From contig NZ_JACGUT010000075.1 of NCBI RefSeq assembly GCF_014076845.1, positions 143,349 to 207,348 on the forward strand: a DNA stretch of 64,000 nucleotides, in the 5' to 3' direction. The stretch's first letter is position 1; every line of letters begins with the position of its first letter. Both the position numbers and the translations under genes were made by a program. Source of the DNA: Colwellia sp. MB3u-41. Lineage in GTDB: Bacteria; Pseudomonadota; Gammaproteobacteria; Enterobacterales; Alteromonadaceae. The notes below the pieces were generated by a model. That model did not search any database, had not been told where the DNA came from, and was given only the letters and a program-made list of their open reading frames with translations. Positions 46,955-56,757 of this stretch are shown here, one piece after another.

Positions 46955-49558
46955 CTATTTGTTCACATAACGAATATTATCGAACTTAACGGTCATAACC
47001 CCTGTAGGCTCCATAACAAATGGGTTAACTATGTTAGTAGGGTCAGCAAAACTACCTGCTGAAAATGCATTATCGTCAGCCAGTAAGGTTTGTAAATTAA
47101 TTCTGACTTCTTGCCATTCACCTAACGTTGAAGAATCAACAATAACATCACTCACATTAGGCCAACCACTGTCTAGTTTGATATATAGATCAACGCCTGC
47201 ATCAGCACTGACGACATACATATCGAAAACTAATTCACTGAAAACGCCATAACCACTGATATCAAACGGAGCAGCTGAACTATCAAGGTACCAGTTACCT
47301 GTTCCACCTGTTTTAACTATTTCAATCACATTGCCACGGTCAGCTTCAACCATCTCAGTTGCCGTAACAAAGCCGTCAGGGTTATAGCTATTAAAGATGA
47401 GATCGCCAGTAACAGCGTCGTCATACAAAGCTATTTCGTCTTCACTATCATCGGGTGATTCATAACGAATATTATCGAACTTAACGGTCATAACCCCCGT
47501 AGGTTCCATAACAAATGGATTAACTATGTTCGTAGGGTCAGCAAAACTACCGGCTGAAAACGCATTATCGTCAGCAAGTAAGGCTTGCAAATTAATTCTG
47601 ACTTCTTGCCATTCACCTAACGTTGAAGAATCAACAATAACATCACTCACATTAGGCCAACCGCTATCTAGTTTGATATATAGGTCAACGCCTGCATCAG
47701 CACTGACGACATACATATCAAAAACTAATTCACTACCCACAGCATAAGCGCTAATGTCAAACGGAGCCGCTGAACTATCTAAGTACCAGTTACCTGTTCC
47801 GCCTGTTTTAACTATTTCAATCACATTGCCACGGTCAGCTTCAGCTATCTCAGTTGCTGTAACAAAACCGTCGGGATTATAGCTATTGAAAGCAATATCG
47901 CCGATAACAGTGTCGTCATACAAGTTAGCAATCACTTTGGTATTACCGTTACTATTACCTGCGGCAACGATACGAACGTTATCGAGTTGAGCAACAAAGC
48001 CATTCTGAGTTCCCCAAGTAGGGAAGAATGCTAAGGGTGTATTTATATTGGATATTTCTAACGTTGAACCTGTGTTAGCGACCAAGTCTGATAACAATAT
48101 GCTGTAAGATGTCCATACGCCTTGTGCAGGTTTATCGATAGCGTAATCGCCCGAGCTACATGGGTGTACACAATCCATTTTGATAACAAAGCCTTCAGCG
48201 CCGCTATCGTTTACCACAAAAATATCAAACTCAAGAGCTGCATAACCTCTAAAGTCTTGCACACTACCTGGGACAAGTTGGAAAAAACCAAGAGCTTCAT
48301 CCGAGTTGAAGGTGAACTGTTTCACGATGCCGTGATCACCACCAACATCGAGCTCTTCAATGACAATTTCACCACTAGCAGCATAATGGCCCGCTAAAAA
48401 ATCGGTATCTGCATCACTAAATATGTCAAAGACAGAACCAGGGGCAACAGGAATAGCGGCTACAGGTGGATTAGGTGCTTTACCTTCAACCAACGCACCG
48501 TTAGGAAATTCGTCACTTGCAATTTGGTTGTAACCAGAGCGAATTGTTTCACAACCTTTCCCCGTGTCAGTGTCTTGATTACATTGATATACACGAATAT
48601 AGTCAATTTCAAACGTTTGCCCATTAACAAAAGCTTCTGGATCAATACCTGTGTTATTGGAGTTCTCTGCCCAATCGCCACCAACAGCATTATTTAATAT
48701 CATGAAGAACTCTTGATCAAAGGGTGCACTATCCCAATGGGTCGTCAATTCCCCGGTGGTTGCGTCAAAATACTCAGTGAACCAACCTCGATGATTCAAA
48801 CCTAAGATTTCACCGTCAGGTTTAGTCTTTAGCTCAGATGCTTTTTGAGTTGCATATAAATAATCATCTACGTACCAACGGATCTGACCTTCTTGCCATT
48901 CTATAGCATAAACATGAAAATCGTCTGCAGGGTTAACGCCACCTGGTAAACTGTAAGCAGCACCTGAATATGCGTGATCTGCCACATTAGGTCCATAATG
49001 TAATGTCCCATGGACATTGTTTTCAACAACACCTTCTTCATTAACCGTTTTTAAATTAACGGTTTCAAGAATATCTATTTCACCTGAATAAGGCCAGCCA
49101 CCATATACGTCATCTGAAGGCATCATCCAAAATGCAGGGAAGCTACCTTGTCCAAAGGGCATTTTAGCTTTAACTTCAAAACGACCGTATTTGAAATTTA
49201 CTTTATTTTCGCTCACAATACGTGCTGAAGTATATGGCAGGACAGCACCTTCTGCTGCCGGTAATGCAACGAGTTTAAGTGTGCCATCGCTTACAAATGA
49301 GTTGTTCGAATCTTCGGTGTAACACTGTTTTTCTTGATTACCACCACCGTCACAGTTAACTTCATGCGTCCAGTTTTGAGTGTTTATATTAGTTCCATCA
49401 AACTCATCGCTCCAGACCATTGTCCAGTCACTGACTGGTTGAGCTGGGTCTACTTTACTTGCGTCTGTTTTGGTTTCTGCACCGCCACCGCACCCTAGTA
49501 ACGATAATGTTGTTACCAAAGTAAACAACTGTGTCAGTGTTCTTGTTGCTTTCATCAT
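46955..49558 (-). CDS. GH16 laminarinase lipoprotein with C-terminal modules
   Basis: Protein of 867 residues with lipobox L-S-L-L-G-C (C23). GH16 catalytic domain about 45-325 with the active-site motif G-E-I-D-I-L-E-T (E160, D162, E165). This motif is typical of endo-1,3-beta-glucanases acting on laminarin. After it come a carbohydrate-binding-like module (about 375-535) and two near-identical modules (about 540-700 and 705-867, offset 165 residues). First gene of the locus: GH16, receptor, transporter, GH3. Probably exposed at the cell surface, cutting laminarin before uptake. The laminarin preference is inferred from the family and the neighbours. Confidence 0.92.
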   Translation of the reverse strand: MMKATRTLTQLFTLVTTLSLLGCGGGAETKTDASKVDPAQPVSDWTMVWSDEFDGTNINTQNWTHEVNCDGGGNQEKQCYTEDSNNSFVSDGTLKLVALPAAEGAVLPYTSARIVSENKVNFKYGRFEVKAKMPFGQGSFPAFWMMPSDDVYGGWPYSGEIDILETVNLKTVNEEGVVENNVHGTLHYGPNVADHAYSGAAYSLPGGVNPADDFHVYAIEWQEGQIRWYVDDYLYATQKASELKTKPDGEILGLNHRGWFTEYFDATTGELTTHWDSAPFDQEFFMILNNAVGGDWAENSNNTGIDPEAFVNGQTFEIDYIRVYQCNQDTDTGKGCETIRSGYNQIASDEFPNGALVEGKAPNPPVAAIPVAPGSVFDIFSDADTDFLAGHYAASGEIVIEELDVGGDHGIVKQFTFNSDEALGFFQLVPGSVQDFRGYAALEFDIFVVNDSGAEGFVIKMDCVHPCSSGDYAIDKPAQGVWTSYSILLSDLVANTGSTLEISNINTPLAFFPTWGTQNGFVAQLDNVRIVAAGNSNGNTKVIANLYDDTVIGDIAFNSYNPDGFVTATEIAEADRGNVIEIVKTGGTGNWYLDSSAAPFDISAYAVGSELVFDMYVVSADAGVDLYIKLDSGWPNVSDVIVDSSTLGEWQEVRINLQALLADDNAFSAGSFADPTNIVNPFVMEPTGVMTVKFDNIRYESPDDSEDEIALYDDAVTGDLIFNSYNPDGFVTATEMVEADRGNVIEIVKTGGTGNWYLDSSAAPFDISGYGVFSELVFDMYVVSADAGVDLYIKLDSGWPNVSDVIVDSSTLGEWQEVRINLQTLLADDNAFSAGSFADPTNIVNPFVMEPTGVMTVKFDNIRYVNK
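46966..47945. repeat. Tandem duplication of a module in the GH16 gene
   Basis: Two copies of a module at 46966-47440 and 47461-47945 are offset by 495 bases (165 codons) and differ by only scattered bases. The protein repeats include the segment N-S-Y-N-P-D-G-F-V-T-A-T-E. High nucleotide identity points to recent duplication or gene conversion. Confidence 0.9.
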
Positions 49559-49827
49559 AATTTATTTTCCAAATCGCCAACTACTTTACTATGCCACTTA
49601 ACCCTGTTGTTTTAATTATCTTATTTATATTGATTACAGGATTAGGTTTCATCATAGCTTGGCAGTAAAACAGTTAGGCTTATTAACTGTTTATACTCCC
49701 CCCAAAATCATACTCGTATAAACGACAAATAGTTACAATTCAAATGCGGTATGACGGTTATTGAATGAGGCAATAGCAAAATCATAGATATTATTGAGGT
49801 GAAGCGAGACAAAAAAGAGGTAACAGG

Positions 49828-50673
49828 TTAGCTTTTTTTTGATTCCACTATTTGTTGAATAGCAGAGCTATAGTTTCGACTCACTTTAAGGCGTACCTCA
49901 TTGCCTAATTCTAAAATACTTTCGCTGTTTCGCATTGCTCGAACGCTCTTAATACAATGAATGTTCACTAAAGTAGATTTATGTATGCGGGTAAATATAA
50001 TAGGGTCTAATAATTCAACGAGTCTCTTCATCGTTATACGGACAACATGAGTATCTTCATTGGTGTGCACACACATATAATCGCCTGCAGCATCAATCCA
50101 GCGAATGTCTTTAACAGGCAAAAATACTTTTTCATGGTCACTATTTTTGATCACTAACTCTTGGTGAAAAGGGCTAGGAAAGGGTGAATCAGTTTCTAAC
50201 CAATTTTCAAGCTCGCTAATGGCAAGGCCTGACGTTTCACCTAATGCTTTAAGTAATTTAAACTTTTCTTTATCTGAGTTTTTAGGAGAATAACGCTCCA
50301 AAATACGTTCAACTGTTTGCTTTAACCGCCCTAAATTTGCAGGTTTTAACACATAGTCAATAGCATTTAATTCAAAGGCATCGAGGGCGTATTCACCATA
50401 AGCACTTACAAAAACTATCATAGGTAATACATCAGACTGCAAAGCCTGAACAACTTCAATGCCATTTAACCCTGGTAAGCGTAGGTCAAGAAAAAGCACG
50501 TCGGGGCAATGTATTTGACAAAGCTGTATCGCTTGGTCACCATCACTTGCCTCAGCGATGACATTTATTTCTGGAATTTTCTCTAACCGCAACCTGAGAC
50601 CTTCTAATGCAAGCGGCTCATCATCAACAATAATTGCGGTTAATGGTTTAGTTAGCGGCAAAAGTGTCTCCAT
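49828..50673 (-). CDS. LytTR-family response regulator
   Basis: Response regulator of 281 residues. Receiver with D17/D18 and phosphorylation site D63 in F-L-D-L-R-L-P-G, lysine in Y-V-L-K-P-A-N, then a LytTR DNA-binding domain at the C-terminus (I-R-W-I-D-A-A-G-D-Y near 190, F-T-R-I-H-K-S-T-L-V-N near 235). It follows its kinase gene by one base. Position just upstream of the polysaccharide locus on the same strand suggests it may regulate GH16 and neighbours; not proven. Confidence 0.92.
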   Translation of the reverse strand: METLLPLTKPLTAIIVDDEPLALEGLRLRLEKIPEINVIAEASDGDQAIQLCQIHCPDVLFLDLRLPGLNGIEVVQALQSDVLPMIVFVSAYGEYALDAFELNAIDYVLKPANLGRLKQTVERILERYSPKNSDKEKFKLLKALGETSGLAISELENWLETDSPFPSPFHQELVIKNSDHEKVFLPVKDIRWIDAAGDYMCVHTNEDTHVVRITMKRLVELLDPIIFTRIHKSTLVNIHCIKSVRAMRNSESILELGNEVRLKVSRNYSSAIQQIVESKKS

Positions 50674-50674
50674 T

Positions 50675-51814
50675 TTATGTTAACGTCACAAAAGGAATAG
50701 AAATAAAAACAGTTGTACCATCATTAACGCTCTCATTAATATCTACTTTAAAGTCTGCATTAAACATAGCATCTAAACGCGCTTTTGTATTGCTGATACC
50801 GATACCAAAGCCATCACTTACTTTTTTGCTAATCGCCTGCCCATTATCAATCACTTTAAGTACGAGTCTGTCGTTTACCTTAGTCGCTTTAATTTGAATA
50901 ACGCCCCCTTGTTTTCGAAGCTCGATGGCATATTTAATTGAATTTTCTACCAATGGCTGCAGTAACATACTAGGTACCAGGCAATTCATAGCGTTATTAC
51001 AAATATCAATATCGACAGTTAAACGAGCACCAAAACGAACCTTTTCGATACAGAGATAAAGATCGAGTAACTCCAATTCCTTTTTTAAGGTGGTTTTGCT
51101 TTTGTCATTTTTATCTAACGAATAACGAAAAAATTCACAAAGCTTGTCTAACATCTCATTCGCTTTATCATTTTCATTTTTATAGATAAGTGTTGATATC
51201 GCGTTCATGGTATTAAACATAAAATGAGGGTTTAGCTGATAACGTAACATTTCTAACTGCGCATCCTTTGCTGCGGTTTGAGCTCGAAGCAGCATTTCAT
51301 GTTCTTTTTGCAACTTATTGTTATAGAGCATAATAAAAAATATTGATGTCCAAACAAACATTGTTGTTAATGAAAATAGCAACCAACCGCCAAATTCCAA
51401 CATGTCCCATGCTTCATTCCATTGTTGCTGATAAATAATAACCTTATAAGTGCTTAACTTTATTATATTAAAAATAACACCAAAAGTTGCTGCTGATAAA
51501 AAACTAAAAAAGAGTGTTTTATTTAAAGGTAAGTGAACAATTCGTTGAATAAGCAGCCATTGTAAATAAGATAAAATAAAACCACTTAACGTTTCTAAAA
51601 CTAGGTTAAGTAATTGTCCTGAAAGGTTGAAGGTCTCTTGACCTATTTGAGGACGAATAATCGCTAAAAAAACAACAACGGCATAACCTAGCCAACCCGC
51701 AATTTGTAATGTCCAAAATTGATGGCTTTGCTTTGAGAAAGCTTGATCTCCTAGCTCGAGAATATGGTGGTCTTTATTTACTGCCATTTTTTCACTTAAC
51801 GTTAAATTGATCAT
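50675..51814 (-). CDS. LytS/His_kinase-type sensor histidine kinase
   Basis: Membrane kinase of 379 residues. Four membrane helices (about 36-53, 66-90, 100-120 and 145-165), then a short linker and the LytS-type histidine kinase core with the phospho-acceptor H197 in Q-L-N-P-H-F-M-F-N-T and a GHKL ATPase with K-Y-A-I-E-L-R and F-G-I-G-I-S-N-T-K-A-R-L. No periplasmic sensor domain is visible, so the signal may be read in the membrane. Pairs with the LytTR regulator one base downstream. Confidence 0.9.
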   Translation of the reverse strand: MINLTLSEKMAVNKDHHILELGDQAFSKQSHQFWTLQIAGWLGYAVVVFLAIIRPQIGQETFNLSGQLLNLVLETLSGFILSYLQWLLIQRIVHLPLNKTLFFSFLSAATFGVIFNIIKLSTYKVIIYQQQWNEAWDMLEFGGWLLFSLTTMFVWTSIFFIMLYNNKLQKEHEMLLRAQTAAKDAQLEMLRYQLNPHFMFNTMNAISTLIYKNENDKANEMLDKLCEFFRYSLDKNDKSKTTLKKELELLDLYLCIEKVRFGARLTVDIDICNNAMNCLVPSMLLQPLVENSIKYAIELRKQGGVIQIKATKVNDRLVLKVIDNGQAISKKVSDGFGIGISNTKARLDAMFNADFKVDINESVNDGTTVFISIPFVTLT

Positions 51815-51940
51815 TTATAAAGGTATAACAAATATAAAATAAAAAAGAGTTTTTGCGACAAGCCGTGCTTTTACAGCGTTAACTCATGCAATGAGAGCTT
51901 AGCCTTGTTATTAGCCAGCTTTAATTATCCATCATTTATG

Positions 51941-53695
51941 CTAATGCTTGGTACAAGCGGTAATAGGATGGATGATTGCTTTGGTTATTTTTCCATATTG
52001 GTATTTAACCAGTGGTTGGTTAATATAGCCATTTAGTCGTCCAAATTCACTCGAGGTTAATAATTCAAAATCTTTAGTTAAATTAACAATTAAGCCAGTA
52101 GACTTCTTAGACTTCGTTTTGTTTTTACCTTTATTGTTATTCTGGATATTATATTGACCACTATCGGTTGATAAACTATCAACCGATAGCTCATCAGGAA
52201 AACTCTGCTCACGACTCGCGGCAACAATACAGATCCTATGTTCAGCAGCACGAGACAATAAACAATATTCAACCTCACCCGGCTCTTGGATTTCAAAAGG
52301 CACCAGTAATAAATGCGCATTATTTAAAGCGGCTACCTTCACTATTTCGGGTATGTTGGCGTCGTCAGCCGTAAGCATAGCCACATTAATATTCCCTTGC
52401 TCTAAAGGTAATTCGACAATCGCCAACACATCGCCCAGAGAGGTCCAATGATATCGTTGACAAAAGTGTAATTGTTGCTGTTTAGCAAAAAGTCCATGCT
52501 CACTTATTAAAACGGCCTGATGCATGCCCTCAACCACTAAACTGGTACAAACATATTGAAAAGGTCTTAGTACCGAGCTAATTTGTTTAAGTAACTGTTC
52601 GCTTAAGCATTCAACCTCAATTAATTGCTCAGCATGATGGGTGATTTTTTTATCTGCAATAAAAAATAATTCAGGTAATTGAATAATATCACTGAGATTG
52701 TTTTCAATGTAAAAACACACATCTTCAATGGCCTCTTCATTTGATTTATAGGTTGCAAAAATGGCAATATTGGCGGTATCAGGTAGTTTATGAGCAGAAT
52801 TATTGACCTGTTGATGCATAGGTTGTGTTAATCCTTGATAAAGTTCAGGACGTCGCTGTTTGAAAAGTTCTGTTCCATCAGGCCGACGTTTATTGCTCGC
52901 GGATATCTCTGCCTTAGCCAACTCTATATCAGCAAAAACAAAACCTTCTTCCTTATGGTCTATCTTTGCTAATACCTTGCCCTGAGGAGAAACTATTTGG
53001 CTTTCGCCTTCGCCAAAAATAGCGCCAGTTGATGTGAGTGCTCCCACTTTATTTGCTGCAGCCAAAAACACTTTATTTTCGCACGCGCGAGCACGATCAT
53101 ATAATTCGCTTTGGTCAATAGCGAATGAACTCATTGAATGACACAATAATTGTGCGCCCTGTAAAGCAAATTTACGTGGTGTCTCAAAGGTCATTGTATC
53201 GTTGCCTGCCAACAAACCAAGTTTTCCAAAAGACGTTTTGGCCTCGCCCAATTGATGACTTCGATACATAAAAAAATCATTTTCACGACCAACTAATGTT
53301 TGTTTATCTTCTTGGTGAACAAGCTCTCCAAGTGGTGAAAACAAACAGGAAGTGATACTAATGTTCCTTTTAATCACAGCATTTTGAGGTGCTTTTAACA
53401 AATCACCAGCACCACTTCGCCGTAAGGTAACGTTAAGGACAATATAACAGTTATGCTTTTTTGCTTGTTCTGCAATAGCATGCATAAAGGGTCCATCAAT
53501 AATTAAAGCTTCATGCCATGCCTGATTATGATCACTGTAACAAGGCAACGTGTGGCAAAAAAGCGTATTACAATATTCAGGAAGCACGATAAGCGCTGGC
53601 TGACATACTGCCACCTTATTTATCATACGAATACAGGTTGCTAGATTTTCTTGTGCATTTGAAGAGGTGGCAAACTGAGAAACGGCGACGCGCAT
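51941..53695 (-). CDS. Tandem nitrilase-fold protein, probably inactive
   Basis: The ATG at 53695 gives 584 residues; a TTG at 53734 would add 13. Two nitrilase-superfamily domains in a row: residues about 14-300 (glutamate E53 in V-L-P-E-Y, K144 in E-D-K-Q-T, numbered from the TTG) and about 320-580 (E355 in L-P-E-L-F). The catalytic cysteine position reads L-L-A-G-N-D in the first (G177) and L-T-A-D-D in the second (A456). So both copies lack the nucleophile and are unlikely to hydrolyse amides by the normal route. A lysine-rich insertion (K-N-K-T-K-S-K-K) is near residue 542. It stands just upstream of the two-component genes. Role unknown; could be a sensor or binding protein. Confidence 0.75.
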   Translation of the reverse strand: MRVAVSQFATSSNAQENLATCIRMINKVAVCQPALIVLPEYCNTLFCHTLPCYSDHNQAWHEALIIDGPFMHAIAEQAKKHNCYIVLNVTLRRSGAGDLLKAPQNAVIKRNISITSCLFSPLGELVHQEDKQTLVGRENDFFMYRSHQLGEAKTSFGKLGLLAGNDTMTFETPRKFALQGAQLLCHSMSSFAIDQSELYDRARACENKVFLAAANKVGALTSTGAIFGEGESQIVSPQGKVLAKIDHKEEGFVFADIELAKAEISASNKRRPDGTELFKQRRPELYQGLTQPMHQQVNNSAHKLPDTANIAIFATYKSNEEAIEDVCFYIENNLSDIIQLPELFFIADKKITHHAEQLIEVECLSEQLLKQISSVLRPFQYVCTSLVVEGMHQAVLISEHGLFAKQQQLHFCQRYHWTSLGDVLAIVELPLEQGNINVAMLTADDANIPEIVKVAALNNAHLLLVPFEIQEPGEVEYCLLSRAAEHRICIVAASREQSFPDELSVDSLSTDSGQYNIQNNNKGKNKTKSKKSTGLIVNLTKDFELLTSSEFGRLNGYINQPLVKYQYGKITKAIIHPITACTKH

Positions 53696-53878
53696 AATGT
53701 GTATATTCCAGGTAATTTGAGGTAAATGTTGCAATATTAAAGCATTATGCTTAATCGAGACATTATAATTTTAAACGTATTGCAGCCCAAACGTTTAACA
53801 AAATTAAGTTTGGGCCAATGAGTAATGGCTGGTTATCATTACGCAATGATAAACATAATAAACATACATTTCAGCTAT

Positions 53879-54797
53879 TTATAAAAATCTCATTTGCATA
53901 CCTAAACTGATGCACTGTTGATGGCGGTCATAGTCGATAAGTTAATCGCCATAACCATTAAAATACTGTATTAGAATATCGTAACCTTCGGGAAGTGCAT
54001 AAGAAATATTGAGTTCGACACTGCCTTTATTATCATTACGTTTAAGGTTATTACGTACCGCAGTAAAAAAGTTAAATTTGCCTAACTGAGTACCAACCCC
54101 CAATTCCATATGTCCCAGATAATTTGTAATATCTGGATTGTCATCACCGACCACAGAAAGTGGCGTTTCTTTTCCATCTTCTACTAAGCGGTGCTAGGCT
54201 TTTAAATAATAAAAAGCACTTTCATCGCTAAAAACTAACGAAGCAAAAACTCGGTTCCAACTACGCGATGAAAGACCACTTTGACCATTAGATTGATGAT
54301 TAATCCCTGGCTGGATTTGATTAAATTCAAAGCCCAATATACGGTTTTTCTGTTGCCGACTGTAAAATAATTTGGGTTCATAATTCGTTTATCTAAAGGC
54401 TTCGATGTTTCACTATTATACAATTGCCAATAGGATACCGCGGTAAAACCAACATAAAGACCTGAAGCATCAGTCGTTTTTGGCAAGTAAATTGGAAACT
54501 TGATGCTACTTTGATATTTCGCTTTTACCTTATCGACATTATCATTATTCAACTCTTCAACCGCGCGTGTGCCCAGATGCCTAATATATGAAACTGGTAG
54601 CAGGTAATTTAATCTATGTTGTGAAATATAAAATGGATTAGCCGCAGTTTTCAAAAGCGCCTTTTCTCTATTTCCCAGAATAGACTTTTCCTTTATAACA
54701 ACGATAGGAGCTTCTTCTGCCATCAGTAACTCAGGTATAAAAAAAGAATGGTACATAAGATTTTAATGATGAGTGTTGGTATCTGGACGTTGTTCAA
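53879..54797 (-). pseudogene. pldA: Outer-membrane phospholipase A (pldA) pseudogene
   Basis: On the minus strand the whole of PldA can be followed but is broken. From a TTG at 54797 a signal-like N-N-V-Q-I-P-T-L-I-I-K-I-L-C-T-I-L-F; then, in another frame, N-P-F-Y-I-S-Q-H-R-L-N-Y-L-L-P and Y-V-G-F-T-A-V-S-Y-W-Q-L-Y-N; a shift; the catalytic block I-N-H-Q-S-N-G-Q-S with S-R-S-W-N-R; an in-frame TAG at 54194-54196 where tryptophan is expected; then D-D-N-P-D-I-T-N-Y; and a TAA inside the conserved G-Y-G-D-x-L-I-D-Y motif near the end. At least two frameshifts and two nonsense codons. An intact pldA would give an outer-membrane phospholipase. Confidence 0.9.
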
Positions 54798-55065
54798 GTG
54801 TTATTTCTCATAAAAATTTAATCTAGAATCAACTTTTCTCCTATGTCTGAAGACATTGTCATTGTCGGTCGGTTTATTTAGCGTTATTTATAGTTTTGTT
54901 ATTAAGTCGTTAAACGGGGTGATTAAATACAGGGTTAACTTTTATTTATAATAGCCATAATAACGGGTAAATCCAGTTTGGTCTGTCAATCTTGTTTTTA
55001 GACAAAATTTTAATGGGCAACCATACACTGCACATTTACCTACTGCGCTTTATAAAACAGTGCAA

Positions 55066-56421
55066 TTAAATCAGAATATACGTCGCGGTACCCAAGAATA
55101 TTAAAAAACCTACTGCGTCGGTAATCGTTGTCAAAATAACACCACCAGCAATTGCAGGGTCTACACCCAGCTTTTTCAAGGCAATTGGAATGAGTGCACC
55201 GGAAAGCGTCCCGGTTAGGCTAACAACAAAAAGTGCCAGCGCAAAAACGCCACCTAATCTCCAGTCGTTATACCATAAAATGGTGATTATAAAGACCACT
55301 GCAGCCCAGAGTAAACCATTAATAAAAGAGACTTTTAATTCATGAAAGGTCAGCGAAACAATATTCGCACTGCTCACTAAGTCGCGAGCAATACCTCGGG
55401 TAACAACCGTTAGCGTTTGGCTGCCTGTGACGCCTCCCATACTTGCCACTACCGGCATCAGTACAGCAAGTGCAACAAGCTGCTCTATGGAAGCTTCAAA
55501 AAAGCCAATCACCCAAGCCGCAACGAATGCGGTAATTAAATTAGTACCTAACCAAATCGCTCTATTGAAAGAGATATGAGCAACAGGGGCAAACATATCT
55601 AACTCTTCATTAAGACCAGCAGAGGCCAATAAACGTTGCTCAGAACTATTTTTTAATACATCAATAACATCATCAACAGTTATCCGACCTAACAAATAAT
55701 TATTTTGATCAACAACCGGGGCTGATATTAAGTCGTGGTCTTCAAAAATTTGCGCAACCTGAGTTGCCGATTGTAATGAATCGATTAACGGCACATCGTT
55801 TTTCATGACATCGCCAACTGACAAACTGTTGTCCATCGAAACCAAATCACTGAGGTATAAAGTGCCTTGTACTTTGTTATTTCTGTCAACGACGACGAGC
55901 TGATCAAGTTGTTCAGGCAACATGCCCTCTTTTTTTCTTAACTTGCACAAATACCGATAAACAGCCTTAAGGCTAACGTCCTTTCTTACGGCAGTGGCGT
56001 CAACATCCATCATCCCACCCGCGGTGTTATCAGAAAAAGAAGCCACTGTCTGGTAGCGCTCTTTTCGTTGGCTGTCCATGGCTTCTACCATAGCGCTGAC
56101 TACGGGTAGTGGTAAATCCGCATCAATATCTGCCAACTCATCCATTTGTAGCGTAGACAAACATTTAAGTAAATCAGCTTCACTGGTTTTTTTGATTAGA
56201 AGTTGACGCAATTCTCGATGTACAGAGAGTAAGACTTCACCTTTACTATTAACGGGGATCAAGCTCCAAAAGCCATCTCGATATTTATTGGGGAGTGATT
56301 CAAGTAAACGTCCCAATTTAGCTGGGTGATACTTTTCTATTGAAACCAGCAACTCTTGATCGTTTTCTTGCTCTAATGAATGCGTTAATTGACTGACAAG
56401 TTTAGTAAAAGTATTGCTCAT
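55066..56421 (-). CDS. mgtE: Magnesium transporter MgtE
   Basis: Protein of 451 residues: N-terminal alpha-helical MgtE_N domain (about 1-135), two CBS domains (about 140-260), and five membrane helices in the last third with P-V-V-A-S-M-G-G-V-T-G-S-Q near 325. The N and CBS parts sense cytoplasmic Mg2+ and gate the pore. Length and order are normal. It is transcribed alone on the minus strand. I saw no Mg-sensing leader in the upstream 300 bases. Confidence 0.93.
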   Translation of the reverse strand: MSNTFTKLVSQLTHSLEQENDQELLVSIEKYHPAKLGRLLESLPNKYRDGFWSLIPVNSKGEVLLSVHRELRQLLIKKTSEADLLKCLSTLQMDELADIDADLPLPVVSAMVEAMDSQRKERYQTVASFSDNTAGGMMDVDATAVRKDVSLKAVYRYLCKLRKKEGMLPEQLDQLVVVDRNNKVQGTLYLSDLVSMDNSLSVGDVMKNDVPLIDSLQSATQVAQIFEDHDLISAPVVDQNNYLLGRITVDDVIDVLKNSSEQRLLASAGLNEELDMFAPVAHISFNRAIWLGTNLITAFVAAWVIGFFEASIEQLVALAVLMPVVASMGGVTGSQTLTVVTRGIARDLVSSANIVSLTFHELKVSFINGLLWAAVVFIITILWYNDWRLGGVFALALFVVSLTGTLSGALIPIALKKLGVDPAIAGGVILTTITDAVGFLIFLGTATYILI

Positions 56422-56757
56422 AGTGCCTACTTATAATGGACGTTCGAGTGCTTATCGAAGAAGATAATTAATAACGAGTGCTGAGTGAGTCGCTTGCGCA
56501 GTAACTTAGACGCAATCAACGATGACATCAAGCCTTATTATTAGATTACCCATGAGTGAAAAGATAATATCAGACTTATTGTAGATAAATGTTAATTTTA
56601 AGTTGTTTAAGATAAGTCCCCAATAGTAAGCGTGCTAGTCACAATGAGTGTCATGACGGTTAATGTAAACAGATAATTTTATTCTTTAAGAAATACCATA
56701 CAGCAAAACAATTAGCGTATACACTGAGGCAATTATTTGCGCCAAACAAGAGTTACA
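56422..56757. other. Divergent intergenic region
   Basis: About 335 bases between the divergent mgtE and the unknown gene at 56758. No open frame with a start and ribosome site, and no M-box-like structure that I can recognise. It presumably holds both promoters. Confidence 0.5.

Noticed and set aside
47031..47747. Two similar plus-strand frames inside the GH16 gene
   Set aside because: They are antisense shadows of the duplicated module and repeat only because the module repeats.
56422..56757. Mg-sensing (M-box) riboswitch before mgtE
   Set aside because: No matching conserved elements or terminator hairpin could be seen in the leader.
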